A program made the position numbers and the translations under genes. A DNA stretch of 64,000 nucleotides. Source: Nonomuraea aridisoli (GTDB taxonomy: Bacteria > Actinomycetota > Actinomycetes > Streptosporangiales > Streptosporangiaceae). The first letter of the stretch is position 1. Each line of letters starts with the position of its first letter. Positions 16,780 through 26,749 of this stretch are shown one piece after another. The stretch spans positions 1-64,000 of the forward strand of contig NZ_POUD01000014.1 in the NCBI RefSeq assembly GCF_003236395.1, read 5' to 3'. The notes beneath the pieces were generated by a model. That model ran no database searches, was not told where the DNA came from, and saw only the letters and a program-made list of their open reading frames with translations.

Positions 16780-17468
16780 TTCCGGGAGGACGACCCAACG
16801 GGCCCGCCATCGACATCGCGTGGAACATCCTCAGAACACGCACAGGGCACTACCACCGTCACGGCCAACCCGCGGAAGGTCGTCGTCTTCGACCCCAGCG
16901 CGCTGATCAACCTGCACGACCTCGGCATCCCGGTCGTCGGCGTGCCTGAGCTGAGCGACCTGCCCGAACACCTGGCCAGGTACGCCGGCGACGAATACAC
17001 CAAGGCCGGCTCACTCTTCGAGCCCGACCACGAGAAGGTCAACTCGCTAACGCCTCCATCGAGGAGGTCAAGGCCAAGGCGGACGACCGTAAGGGCCTGA
17101 TCGTGCTCACCACCGGCGGCAAGGTCAGCGCGCACGGCCCCGGCGGCCGCTTCGGCATCGTCCACGACGTGCTCGGCGTGAAGCCGGCCGCGGACGGCCT
17201 GAAGACCGACACGCACGGCAACGCCGTCTCGCACGAGTTCATCGCCGACAAGAACCCCGACCTGCTCTACGTCGTCGACCGCGACGCCGTCGTGGCCGAG
17301 AGCGGCCAGGCGGCCAAGCAGGTGCTGGACAACGAGCTGGTCAACGGCACCAACGCCGCCAAGAACGGCAAGATCGTCTACCTCGACCCGTTCATCTGGT
17401 ACCTCGCGCCGAACGCGATGTCCTCGGTCGAGAACATGGTCAAGACGATCGGCGACAGCCTCACGTGA
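16780..17468 (+). pseudogene. Iron-siderophore ABC transporter binding protein, broken
   Basis: The first readable stretch, in one frame, is SSEHAQGTTTVTANPRKVVVFDPSALINL continued to SLFEPDHEKVN (quoted in parts: the core is NPRKVVVFD). After KVNSL near 17049 the frame changes and NASIEEVKAKADDRKG follows; the 50-60 residues that normally lie between these positions are missing. The rest (GLIVLTTGGKVSAHGPGGRFG to the C-terminus) is intact and belongs to the FatB/FeuA group. No lipoprotein signal is visible. The stop overlaps the first permease start, marking the original operon order. Confidence 0.75.
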
Positions 17469-18446
17469 CCGCTCGCCGGCTGCGCCGGTGGCATCTGGTG
17501 GCCGGCACCGTGGTGCTGGCCATCGTCGCCGCCGGCTCACTCTTCGTCGGCGTCAGCGACCTCACCCTGTCCGGCCTGCTCGCGGGCCGGCCCGCGGACA
17601 CGCGGGTCCTGGTGGAGTCCAGGCTGCCGAGGCTGATCGCCGTCCTGCTCGCGGCACCGCGATGAGCGTGGCCGGGCTGGTGATGATGCACATCACCGGC
17701 AACCGCTTCGTCACCCCCTCCACGGTCGGCACCACCGAGTCGGCCACGTTCGGGCTGCTGCTGGCCACCCTGTTCGCCGGCGGCGAGTCGCTGTTCACGA
17801 AAATGGCGACGGCCGTGGCGTGCGCGCTGATCGGCACGTTCTTCTTCATGCGGATCCTGCGCCGGCTGACGTTCCGCGACATGATCCTGGTGCCGCTGGT
17901 CGGCCTCATGTTCGGCGGCGTGATCGACGCGGTCACCACGTTCATCGCCTACCGGGCCGACCTGGTGCAGAGCCTCGGGGCCTGGACCGCGGGCGACTTC
18001 TCCGGCGTGCTGCGCGGACGCTACGAGCTGCTCTGGATCGCGGGCGCGGTCACCGTCGCCGGCTACCTGTACGCCGACCGCTTCACCGTCGCCGGCATGG
18101 GCCGCAGCTTCGCCGTCAACCTGGGCGTGCGCTACGACCGGGTGGTCAACACCGGGCTGGTGCTGGCCGCCGTCACCACCGCCGTCGTCGTGGTCACGGT
18201 CGGTCGGTGCCGTTCATCAGCCTGATCGTGCCCAACCTGGTGACGCTCGTGCTGGGCGACAACCTGCGCTACGCGCTGCCCGCCACCGCGCTCACCGGGG
18301 CGCTCTTCCTGCTGCTCTGCGACGTCGCGGGCAGGATCGTCCGGTTCCCGGACGAGATCCCGGTCTCCACGGTCGTCGGCGTGATCGGCAGCGCCGTCTT
18401 CCTGCTCCTGCTGCTGCGCGGCGGCAGGCGGCTGGGGGTCCGATGA
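17465..18446 (+). pseudogene. FecCD-family siderophore permease 1 with two frameshifts
   Basis: Reading three frames gives one continuous FecCD permease. The N-terminus runs to LPRLIAVLLA; a missing base near 17653 (GCGGCACC where GCGGGCACC fits) restores GTAMSVAGLVMMHITGNRF. A second missing base near 18207 restores TVGSVPFISLIVPNLVTLV. Adding two bases gives 327 codons, the normal length, so there are no further losses. Either both are real null mutations or they are base-call errors in G/C-rich runs. The GTG start overlaps the binding-protein stop and the end overlaps permease 2. Confidence 0.85.
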
Positions 18447-19422
18447 GCACCGCCACCGCCCTGCGCGCCACCCGACGCCGCGAGTTGCGCGGCCTCGGCC
18501 TGCTCTCGCTCGTCGCCGTGGCCGTGGTGGCCGCGTTCTGCCTGGTCGGGCTGGTCGGCAACTGGGAGTACGCCCTCGGCGTCAGAACCGCAAGGTCGCC
18601 ACGATGGTCGTGGTGGGCGTCGCGGTGGCCTGTTCCAGCGTGTTGTTCCAGACCGTCACCGGCAACCGCATCCTGACGCCCGGCATCATGGGCTTCGACC
18701 GGCTGTTCGTGCTGATCCAGACGTTGATCGTCTACGTGTTCGGCGCGCTGACGCTCACCACGACCGACCCGCGGCTGCTCTTCGCCGGCCAGACGGCGGT
18801 CATGGTGATCTTCTCGCTGGCCCTCTACCGATGGCTGTTCGGCCGCGACGGACGCGACCTGTACGTGCTGGTGCTGGCCGGCGTGGTCTTCGGCACGCTC
18901 TTCGGCAGCCTCTCCTCGCTGGCCCAGCGGCTGATCAACCCGAACGACTTCGTGGTCCTGCAGGACAGCCTGTTCGCCGGTTTCAACCAGGTCGACCCGG
19001 GCCTGCTCGCCTTCTCCGCCGTGCTCGTCGCCGCGATGGCGGTGTGGACCGCGCGGCTGTCGGCCCGGCTGGACGTCGTGGCGTTGGGCCGCGACACCGC
19101 GCTCAACCTGGGCGTGAACCACGCCTCCGTGGTCAACCAGGCGCTCGTCGTCATCGCGGTCATGGTGTCGGTGGCGACCGCGCTGGTCGGGCCGGTGACG
19201 TTCCTCGGCCTGCTGGTGGCCAACCTCGCCAGGCAGCTGACCGGCACCTTCCGCCACCGCACGGTGCTGCCCGCCGCCACGTTGCTCTCCGTGATCGTGC
19301 TGGTCGGCGGGCAGGCCGTCCTGGAGCAGGTGTTCGGCATGAACACCGCCCTCAGCGTGATCATCAATTTCGTCGGCGGTGCCTACTTCATCGCCCTGCT
19401 CATCCGGGAGCCCCGACGATGA
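18443..19422 (+). pseudogene. FecCD-family siderophore permease 2 with one frameshift
   Basis: The N-terminal 45 codons end at NWEYALGV; a missing base near 18585 (GTCAGAACC where GTCAGGAACC fits) restores RNRKVATMVVVGVAVACSSV, and the rest is open to the stop. With the base added it is 326 residues with the FecCD signature GNRILTPGIMGFD and about nine membrane helices. The ATG overlaps the permease 1 stop and the end overlaps the ATPase start, each by four bases. As for permease 1, sequencing error is a serious alternative. Confidence 0.85.
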
Positions 19423-20177
19423 TCGAGATCAAGGGCGTCACCAAGCGCTACGGCGAGACGGCGGTCGTCGACGACGTGTCGCTGACCATCGCCCCCGGCG
19501 GCGTGACCTCCGTCATCGGGGCGAACGGCGCGGGCAAGTCGACGCTGCTCTCCATCGTCAGCCGGCTGACGCCCGCCGACAGCGGCACGGTCACGGTCGA
19601 CGGCCTCGACGTCACCACCACCCCCAGCGAGAAGCTGGCCCGCCGCCTGGCCGTGCTCCGCCAGGAGAACCACATGTCGGTACGGCTCACCGTGCGCGAG
19701 CTGGTCGCCTTCGGCCGCTTCCCGCACTCGGGCGGCCGGCTCACCGAGCGGGACCTGGCGCTGGTCGACGAGGCCATCGGCTACTTCGAGCTGGACGACC
19801 TCGCCGACCGACACCTCGACCAGCTCTCGGGCGGCCAGCGGCAGCGCGCGTACGTCGCCATGGTGCTCTGCCAGGACACCGACTACGTGCTGCTGGACGA
19901 GCCGCTGAACAACCTCGACAGGCGGCACTCGGTGCAGATGATGCGCCGGCTGCGGCGCATGGCCGACGACTACGCCAAGACCGTCGTCATGGTGGTGCAC
20001 GACATCAACTTCGCCTCCTGCCACTCCGACGCCATCGTGGCCATGAAGCACGGCAAGGTGATCGCCCAGGGCACGACGGAGGAGATGATGACGCCGAAGG
20101 TGCTCAAGGAGGTCTACGACCTGGACATCGACGTCCACGACATCAACGGCAGCCGCATCGGCGTCTACTACGCCTGA
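19419..20177 (+). CDS. Siderophore ABC transporter ATPase
   Basis: 252 residues, intact. Walker A GANGAGKSTL (about 36-45), Q-loop RQENHMSV, signature LSGGQRQRAYVA, Walker B YVLLDEPLNN and the switch His in MVVHDINFA. It belongs to the FecE/FepC-like group and would energise ferric-siderophore uptake with the two upstream permeases. Coupled to permease 2 by an ATGA overlap. If the permease frameshifts are real, this ATPase has no partner here. Confidence 0.9.
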   Translation: MIEIKGVTKRYGETAVVDDVSLTIAPGGVTSVIGANGAGKSTLLSIVSRLTPADSGTVTVDGLDVTTTPSEKLARRLAVLRQENHMSVRLTVRELVAFGRFPHSGGRLTERDLALVDEAIGYFELDDLADRHLDQLSGGQRQRAYVAMVLCQDTDYVLLDEPLNNLDRRHSVQMMRRLRRMADDYAKTVVMVVHDINFASCHSDAIVAMKHGKVIAQGTTEEMMTPKVLKEVYDLDIDVHDINGSRIGVYYA

Positions 20178-20330
20178 GTGCTCCGCGCCGGCAGCGGGCG
20201 GAGGCTAGGATCGCCTGTCATGGAGTGCTTCGCCGCCTGCCGTACCCGCCGCTGAGGCCGGCTCCCCCGTCCGACGGGTGTGGGCCGAACGACGACTTCG
20301 TCATGCCCTCAGCCTGAAAGGCGCACTTCC

Positions 20331-20813
20331 ATGCACATTCGCCCGTTCGTTCCAGACGACCTCGCCAGGCTCACCGAGCTGACCATCGAGACGTTCCGGC
20401 CGTTCTACGAGGACTACTTCCGTCCCCTCGTGGGCGCGGTCGTCTTCGCCAACCAGCACGGCGACTGGCGCGGCGACTACGGCCGGCAGGTCGCCGAGCT
20501 GCACGACCCGCACCGGCACCGGTACGTCGCGGTCGCCGAGATCGCGGACACCATCGCCGGCTACGTCGCCTGGAGCGTCGACCCGGATCGCCACAGCGGG
20601 GTGGTCACGCTCCTCGCCGTCTCCGACCGGCACCGACGCCACCATGTGGGCACCGCCCTGTGCGAGCACTCCTTCGCCGACATGCGCGCCCGCGGCGCCG
20701 AGGTGGTGGAGATCGGCACCGGCGGCGACCCCTTCCACGCACCCGCCCGAGCCCTGTACGAAAGCCTCGGCTGCACCCCGCTCCCCGTCACCGTCTACTA
20801 CCGGCGGCTCTGA
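20331..20813 (+). CDS. GNAT-family N-acetyltransferase
   Basis: 160 residues. A single GNAT domain with the acetyl-CoA loop in LLAVSDRHRRHHVGTALCEH (pattern R-x-x-x-V-G-x-A) and the terminal ARALYESLGCTPLPVTVYYRRL. Substrate unknown. ATG 20331 starts exactly at the conserved first strand (MHIRPFVPDDL). Monocistronic as far as can be seen. Confidence 0.82.
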   Translation: MHIRPFVPDDLARLTELTIETFRPFYEDYFRPLVGAVVFANQHGDWRGDYGRQVAELHDPHRHRYVAVAEIADTIAGYVAWSVDPDRHSGVVTLLAVSDRHRRHHVGTALCEHSFADMRARGAEVVEIGTGGDPFHAPARALYESLGCTPLPVTVYYRRL

Positions 20814-20910
20814 AGCCGCTGAGCCCGCGCCTGAGGTCCGGAGCACCGATGAGTTTTCTTCCCGCCGGAGGTCTGAACGGTCGGACCACACCTCCGCAGG
20901 AAGGACGACC

Positions 20911-21711
20911 ATGACCACGATCACCACCCATTTCCTCGAACGCCCAGGTGTACGGCTGCGTTACGAGGTGCGCGGGTCGGGGCCGTTGCTGGTGGTGACC
21001 GGCGCGCCGATGGCGGCGGCGGACTTCGCGGCGCTGGCCGACGCGCTCGCCGCCGACCACACCGTCGTGACGCACGACCCCCGGGGCATCTCGGGCAGCG
21101 TCCTCGACGACCCGGCCGAGGACTCCACCCCCGAGCTGCGCGCCGACGACCTGGCCGCGATCCTCGACGCGCTGGGCGCCGAGTCCGCCGACGTGTTCGG
21201 CAGCAGCGGCGGCGCCGTGACCGGGTTGTCGCTGGTCGAGCGGCACCCGAGCCGGGTGCGCACGCTCGTGGCGCACGAGCCGCCCTGCGTGGAGCTGCTG
21301 CCCGAGGCCGCCGAGCAGCGGGCCGTCGTCGACGACATCATCGAGACCTTCCACCGGGACGGGCTCGGGGCGGCGTTCGGGAAGTTCATGGCGAACGCCG
21401 GGTTCGACCAGCCCGCCGGACCTCCCGGTGAGCCGTCGGAGCAGGCCATGGCCGACGGCGCCCGCTTCCTCGCCCATGAGCTGCGCGGCACCACCCGGTA
21501 CGTGCCCGACGTGGCGGCGCTGAAGGCCGCGCCCTGCCGGATCGTCGTGGGGGTCGGCGCCGAGTCCGGCCGGCTGCTGACGTACCGGACGTCGGCGGCG
21601 CTGGCCGGGCTGCTCGGCACGGAGCCGGTGGAGTTCCCCGGCGACCACGGAGGCTTCCTGGGCGAGGCGGAGGAGTTCGCCGGCGTGCTGCGGAAGGTGC
21701 TGGCCGGGTAG
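20911..21711 (+). CDS. Alpha/beta-fold hydrolase
   Basis: 266 residues. The nucleophile elbow is G-S-S-G-G in VFGSSGGAVTG, with an Asp-containing region HDPRGISGS before it and the catalytic His in PGDHGGFLGEAEEF at the C-terminus. Likely an esterase or lactonase of the widespread actinomycete group; substrate not predictable. ATG 20911 follows GGAAGGA. Its stop abuts the stop of the convergent patatin gene with no base between. Confidence 0.85.
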   Translation: MTTITTHFLERPGVRLRYEVRGSGPLLVVTGAPMAAADFAALADALAADHTVVTHDPRGISGSVLDDPAEDSTPELRADDLAAILDALGAESADVFGSSGGAVTGLSLVERHPSRVRTLVAHEPPCVELLPEAAEQRAVVDDIIETFHRDGLGAAFGKFMANAGFDQPAGPPGEPSEQAMADGARFLAHELRGTTRYVPDVAALKAAPCRIVVGVGAESGRLLTYRTSAALAGLLGTEPVEFPGDHGGFLGEAEEFAGVLRKVLAG

Positions 21712-22536
21712 CTACGGCCACATGGCGGCGACGCGGGCGGCGACGGCGCGGCCCTGCGCGTAACCGGCCTCGGCGGCGGGCGCGCGCACGGCCGGGTCGA
21801 GCGGGTCGGAGCCGAACGCGGCCAGCGAGGCCTCGTCGGCGATGATCACCTCGACCACGCCGTCCAGCTTCGTCCACGCCGGCTCGCCCGGCTCCATCAT
21901 CGGCGCCAGCACCAGCACCCGGTCGAACCCGGCCGCGAGGTCGGCGTTGGTCATCGTCCGTACGCCGCCGTCCATGTACGGCACCCCGTCGATGGTCACG
22001 CACGGCCACACGCCCGGCACCGCGCAGCTGGCGGACACCGCGTCCACCAGCCCCACTCCGGAGTCGCGCCCGAACAGCCGGGGCTCGCCGGTGAGGGCGT
22101 TCGCCGCGACGACGACCAGGTCCCGCTGCGGCCACTCGTGCACCGGCAGCCGCGCCGCGATCACCTCCCGCCGCCTCTCCTGGGGGACGGTGGCGGCGGC
22201 CAGGGCCATCGCGCCGATCTCGCGCCGCTGCTCGGCGGCGTCGCCCGAGCTCTCCGCGATCCGCTGGAGCCTCTCCCAGAGCTCCTCGGTCGCCACCCCG
22301 GGGGCGAGCTCGGGCGTCTGGAGCGCGGGATCGGTCTGCCGGGCGAGCAGCTCCGCCAGCGGCAGCCCGCTGGTGACCTGGGCGCCCACGGTGGAGCCCG
22401 CCGACGTGCCGATGATCCGGTCGGCGGTCGTCACGTCGACGCCGGCGTCCGCGAGACCCGCCAGCAGACCGGTCTCCCACGCGATCCCGGCGATCCCTCC
22501 GCCGCCCAGCACCAATGCCCGCCTGTCGCCGCCCAT
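21712..22536 (-). CDS. Patatin-like phospholipase
   Basis: 274 residues. The oxyanion glycine loop LGGGGIAGIAWETG is at the N-terminus, the nucleophile Ser in the GTSAGS elbow (about residue 45) and the catalytic Asp in YMDGGVR (about 195). A cytoplasmic acyl hydrolase acting on phospholipid or other acyl esters; no signal peptide. Start ATG 22536 with a purine-rich GGAGGGGTCG just upstream. Confidence 0.87.
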   Translation of the reverse strand: MGGDRRALVLGGGGIAGIAWETGLLAGLADAGVDVTTADRIIGTSAGSTVGAQVTSGLPLAELLARQTDPALQTPELAPGVATEELWERLQRIAESSGDAAEQRREIGAMALAAATVPQERRREVIAARLPVHEWPQRDLVVVAANALTGEPRLFGRDSGVGLVDAVSASCAVPGVWPCVTIDGVPYMDGGVRTMTNADLAAGFDRVLVLAPMMEPGEPAWTKLDGVVEVIIADEASLAAFGSDPLDPAVRAPAAEAGYAQGRAVAARVAAMWP

Positions 22537-22571
22537 TCGACCCCTCCTTGTACGTTTTGGCCCATTATTGG

Positions 22572-24778
22572 CTAGAGCGCCATCCGTACGGTGACCGTCA
22601 CCGAGGCTCCCTCCAGGTCGGCGAGGCGCCCGAACACGAGCGTGTCCCCGGACAGGCGCGCCTCTCCGTCCAGCACCTCCGCCATCGGCCGCGACCAGGT
22701 CACGGACAACCCGCCGAGGTCGCACCGGGGATCCGCCACGGTGATCGTCGCCGTGCCGTCGGGACGCTCCCTGACCAGCACCGCGCACGGCGCCGAGGCG
22801 GTCAGGCCGCCGACGGTCCCGGCGTTCCAGAAGGCGGCCGCCGTGAGGGCCGCCCCCGGCACGTGGACGGCCTGCAGGCGGGAGGTGTTGGCCGGCACGC
22901 GCAGCCACCCCGAGGCGGCGCGGGCCCGCGTCTCTTCGCGGCTCGCGCCGGGCAGCAGCACGTAGACGTAGCCGGCCGAGCGCGGGTCGACGCCGTGGTC
23001 CAGCCAGAGCGTCACGTAGTCGCGCCGCGCCCCGCCGCCGGTCCGGCTCTCGCGCAGCGTGCGCAGTTCCTGCCCGCCGGGCACGAGGTAGCCGCCGTGG
23101 CCGTCGAGGTGCGCCCAGCCCGTCCCCATGGTGAGCGGGGCTCGCGTCCTGCGGTTGTCCACGACGGTCTCGACGGCCGCGCCGTCCGCGCCGGAGATGC
23201 CCGCGCCCAGGCAGACGACGGCGTCGTCGAGGAAGAACCAGGACTTGAACGCCTCCATCGTGCTGCCGAGGCCGCTCAGGTGCTGGCCGACCGCGGCGTA
23301 CGTGCCGTCCGTCGCGCCGCCCACCCACCGCCACGGGGTACGGGTGTCGCCCCAGGCCCGCCCGCGCCGTCGGGCAGTCGCCGGGTGGAGACGGTCGTGC
23401 CGGGCAGCCGGTAGGGGTCTACGGTCGCCCAGAAGACGTCGGAGTAGTGGTCGCCGTGCCCCTCGGCCCACCAGTAGAGCATCCCTGAGCCGGTGTGCCA
23501 GCCGCGCAGGTTCTCGCCGTTGCCGTGCTCGTAGTGGGCGACCCGGTGGGAGGCCATGCTGAGCGCCGCGCACCAGCCCGGCCCGCGGTGCACGGCCCTG
23601 GCGCTCATCGGCAGCAGCCGGTGGCCGACCGGCTCGGGCGCGGCGGGCACGGCGGCGGAGTCCATGATCGTCGCCAGGCGGGCGTGGAAGGCCGGCTCGG
23701 CGTGCTCCAGCATGGGACGTACGGTGTCGCGCGCCGCCCAGCCCTTGACCATCGCGTGCCAGCGGTTCCGCTGGGCGGCCGGGGCGCTCGCGGCCAGCAG
23801 GAGGATCGCGGCGGCGATCTGCCGCCCGCTCTCGTGGTCGCCGAACGGCCTCCTCACGATCGCCCGGCCGCGTACGAGGTCCATGCAGGCGCCGTCGCGG
23901 ACGAAAGGGGCGAAGGACCGTTCGACCATGGCGAAGACGCTCCGGTCCGCGATCTCCCAGGGAGAGCCGCGCAGCACCGCGTACAGCGTGGCCGTCCCCG
24001 ACAGCAGGGTCACCCCGTACGCGCCCTGGTAGGGAACGGAGGAGTGCTGGATGAACGAGCCGTCGCGGTAGAACCCGTCGCCCTCCGACACCGTGCGGAA
24101 GACGGGGGCGAGGGCCGAGACGGCCAGCTCGGCCAAGCCGTGGTCGTCCGCCGCCATGGCGCGCAACAACATCACCACACACCGGTCGACGCGGTTGGCG
24201 GCGGTGCTGGTGCCGTCGTAGCGGCCGAGCCGGCTCTTCGGCGCGAAGTGGTCGACCGCTTCCAGCAGCGCCGCCGCGCGCCCGCCGTCCAGACCCGTCA
24301 GCACGGCGGCCTCCAGTAACGCCTTCGGCACGCCGATCTCCCAGTGCCACCAGTTGCCGGTCGGGTCGGCGCCGGCCGCGTACACGTGCCGCCGGTAGTG
24401 GTCGACGCCTTCCGCGACGGCCGCCGCGAGCCCCGGGTCGCCGGTCAGCCCGGTGCCCTCCAGCGCGTACGCGTGAGCCATCGCCCGCAGCCGCCGCGGC
24501 GTCGCCATGAACGAGGGGAACGCCTGGTCGGGCCAGAGCGAGGCGGGACGCGGCGCCATCGTGTCGCGGTGGCGCGCCGCCGCCCTCCCCACTCCCGCCA
24601 GCAGTCTCCGGTACGGCTCCCCCGGGTGCCCCGGCCCCGCGAGCACCTCCCGCCAGCGGCGGCGCAGCAGGACGAAGGTGTCGTCGGGGGTGTGGGCGGC
24701 CCGTGCGGGCGCCAGCGCCCCGAGCATCCCCGCCGAGGTGACGCCGCCGAGCCGGAGGAAAGATCGTCTGGTGGGCAC
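22572..24778 (-). pseudogene. Tat-exported PL8 polysaccharide lyase with one frameshift
   Basis: The first frame begins with a twin-arginine signal (TRRSFLRLGG, cleavage after ARA) and contains the PL8 alpha/alpha-toroid motifs: the Asn region GNWWHWEIGVPKALLE and the catalytic His/Tyr in FIQHSSVPYQGAYG. It runs to RRLPDGAGG near 23360. One missing G (GGG where GGGG fits) shifts to AWGDTRTPWRWVGG and the remaining beta-sandwich part. With one base added it is 735 residues, normal for hyaluronate, chondroitin or xanthan lyases. A single homopolymer error could explain it, so the gene may be whole in the organism. Confidence 0.85.
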
Positions 24779-24833
24779 GCCTCGATTATCGGCGGCGCAC
24801 GTCCGTGAACCAGTCGGTGGTGCGGGCCTGCCG

Positions 24834-25724
24834 TCAGAGCATCTCCCTGAGCACGTCGTCGACCGGGGTCGCGGTCACGCCGAGGACCTTCTCGGTCTCC
24901 GACCAGTCCACGACGAACGGGTGGCCGGGCCTGGTGAGCACCTCGTGAAGCTCGGCCCAGAAGGGGTCGGTGAGCTCGAGGAGGGTCAGGTCGCGTCCGG
25001 TCAGCTCCTCCAGTCTCGGCCGCGGCGCGCCCGCGAGCTCCGCGAGCCGACCGGCCAGCTCCCGGACCGACAACGTCGAGGCGGGCGCGTGCCAGGCCCG
25101 TCCGTACGCCTGCTCGTCGCGGCTCGCGGCGACCAGCGTGCGTGCGGTGTCGCCGATCGCCGAGTAGCTGTGCGGCACGTCGAGCTCCTGCGACACCAGG
25201 GCGAGCCGGCCTTCGAGGACCTGCCGCCGCACCATGAGGCTGAACACGGAGTAGGCGCCGGCGCCGTAGAACTGCGCGGCCCGCACCTCCGTGACCTTCA
25301 CCCCCGACGCGGCGGCCTCCTCCCACACCCGCGCTCTGGCCCGGCCCTTGGGACCGGTCGCGGCCAGCGGGAGGTCCGGCCTGATCGGCCCGTCCACCGG
25401 CCCGTAGCCGTAGAGGTTGCCGAGCATGACGTACGCGACCCCGCTCCGGCGCACGGCGGTGAGCAGCGACGCCGACAGGACGGGGAACTCCCGCGGCCAG
25501 GCGTGGTACGGCGGCGCGGCGGTGGTGAACAGCGTGTCCGCCCCCTCGGTCAGCTCGGTGAGCCGGTCGGTGTCGGTCGCGTCGGCGGCGACCCTCTCGA
25601 CGAGCGGGTGCTCGGGCCCGCCCCCGGAGCGGCTGATCATCCGTACCCGCTCGCCGTCCTCGGCCAGCAGGAGAGCGGTCTTCGACGCGGTGGCACCGCG
25701 TCCCACGATCACGTTGAAGGTCAT
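24834..25724 (-). CDS. NAD-dependent epimerase/dehydratase-like protein
   Basis: 296 residues of the extended short-chain dehydrogenase fold. The nucleotide loop GRGATASKTALLL is a variant of G-x-x-G-x-x-G. The usual catalytic YxxxK is not present; the corresponding LGNLYGYGP strand is typical of atypical SDRs that act as reductases or regulators. The start is taken at ATG 25724 (MTFNVIVGRG) rather than the GTG nine bases earlier. Divergent from a GlxA-type regulator across about 70 bp, so probably its target. Confidence 0.78.
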   Translation of the reverse strand: MTFNVIVGRGATASKTALLLAEDGERVRMISRSGGGPEHPLVERVAADATDTDRLTELTEGADTLFTTAAPPYHAWPREFPVLSASLLTAVRRSGVAYVMLGNLYGYGPVDGPIRPDLPLAATGPKGRARARVWEEAAASGVKVTEVRAAQFYGAGAYSVFSLMVRRQVLEGRLALVSQELDVPHSYSAIGDTARTLVAASRDEQAYGRAWHAPASTLSVRELAGRLAELAGAPRPRLEELTGRDLTLLELTDPFWAELHEVLTRPGHPFVVDWSETEKVLGVTATPVDDVLREML

Positions 25725-25795
25725 GACCACCACGGTGCCGAGCCGCGGCCACGTGCGATAGTGGCCGGAATGCCGACTGTCCGGAGGATCTGGCC

Positions 25796-26734
25796 ATGCA
25801 CCTGATCATGCACCGCGTCGCCGCCGTGATCGTGCCGCCCGTGCTGAGCTTCGACGTCTCGATCCCGCTCATGGTCTTCAACAGCGTCGAGCACCGCTAC
25901 GACGTGCGGGTCTGCACGGCCCGGCCCGGCGCGGTGCCGACCGTCGGCGGCCCCGACATCGTGGTGACGGACGGCCTGGACGCCGTGGAGGGCGCCGACA
26001 CGGTGATCGCCGTCGGCAGCGGCGGCGAACGGGCCCCCGAGGAGGTCCTCGACGCGTTCAGGACGGCCGCGGCCGGCGGGGCGCGCGTGGCGTCCCTGTG
26101 CACGGGCGCGTTCGTGCTGGCCCAGGCGGGCCTGCTCGACGGGCGGCGCGCCACCACCCACTGGGGGCTGGCCGGCGACCTCGCCGCCCGCTTCCCGGCG
26201 GTCGACGTCCAGCCCGACCTGCTCTTCGTCGAGGACGGCGGCATCTTCACCTCGGCGGGCGCGGCGGCCGCCATCGACCTGTGCCTGCACCTGGTCAGGG
26301 TGGACTACGGCGCGGCGGTCGCCAACGCCGCCGCGCGGCTCGCGGTCGTGCCTCCCGTACGCCCGGGCGGCCAGGCGCAGTTCATCGAGACCCCGTTGCC
26401 TGCCGAACGCGGCACCTCGCTCGCCGCCACCCGGGCCTGGGCGCTCACGCACCTCGATCGCCCGCTCACCCTGACCGATCTGGCCCGTCACGCCGGGATG
26501 AGCGTGCGGACCCTGACCAGGCGCTTCCACGCCGAGACCGGTCAGAGCCCGCTCCAGTGGCTGCTGCTCCGGCGCGTCGACCGGGCCAGGGAACTGCTGG
26601 AGACCACCGGGCTGCCCATGGACCAGGTGGCCGGCAAGAGCGGCCTGGGCAGCGCGGACTCCCTCCGTAAGCACATGGTCGCCCGGGTCGGCCTGACCCC
26701 GACGGCCTACCGCGCGAGCTTCACCCGGCGTTAG
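25796..26734 (+). CDS. GlxA-type AraC-family regulator (DJ-1/PfpI plus AraC domain)
   Basis: 312 residues. An N-terminal DJ-1/PfpI domain carries the elbow ASLCTGAFVLAQAG with the conserved Cys, followed by ATTHWGLAGDLAARFP. The C-terminal AraC DNA-binding domain has its two helix-turn-helix units in LTDLARHAGMSVRTLTRRFH and MDQVAGKSGLGSADSLRKHM. Usually a transcriptional activator responding to a small metabolite. It is divergent from the epimerase-like gene, its most likely target. Confidence 0.88.
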   Translation: MHLIMHRVAAVIVPPVLSFDVSIPLMVFNSVEHRYDVRVCTARPGAVPTVGGPDIVVTDGLDAVEGADTVIAVGSGGERAPEEVLDAFRTAAAGGARVASLCTGAFVLAQAGLLDGRRATTHWGLAGDLAARFPAVDVQPDLLFVEDGGIFTSAGAAAAIDLCLHLVRVDYGAAVANAAARLAVVPPVRPGGQAQFIETPLPAERGTSLAATRAWALTHLDRPLTLTDLARHAGMSVRTLTRRFHAETGQSPLQWLLLRRVDRARELLETTGLPMDQVAGKSGLGSADSLRKHMVARVGLTPTAYRASFTRR

Positions 26735-26749
26735 ACGAGGCGGCTGAGG

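Noticed and set aside
16616-16843. N-terminal extension of the XRE-type regulator
   Set aside because: Family homology starts at ATG 16615; the extension lacks conserved residues.
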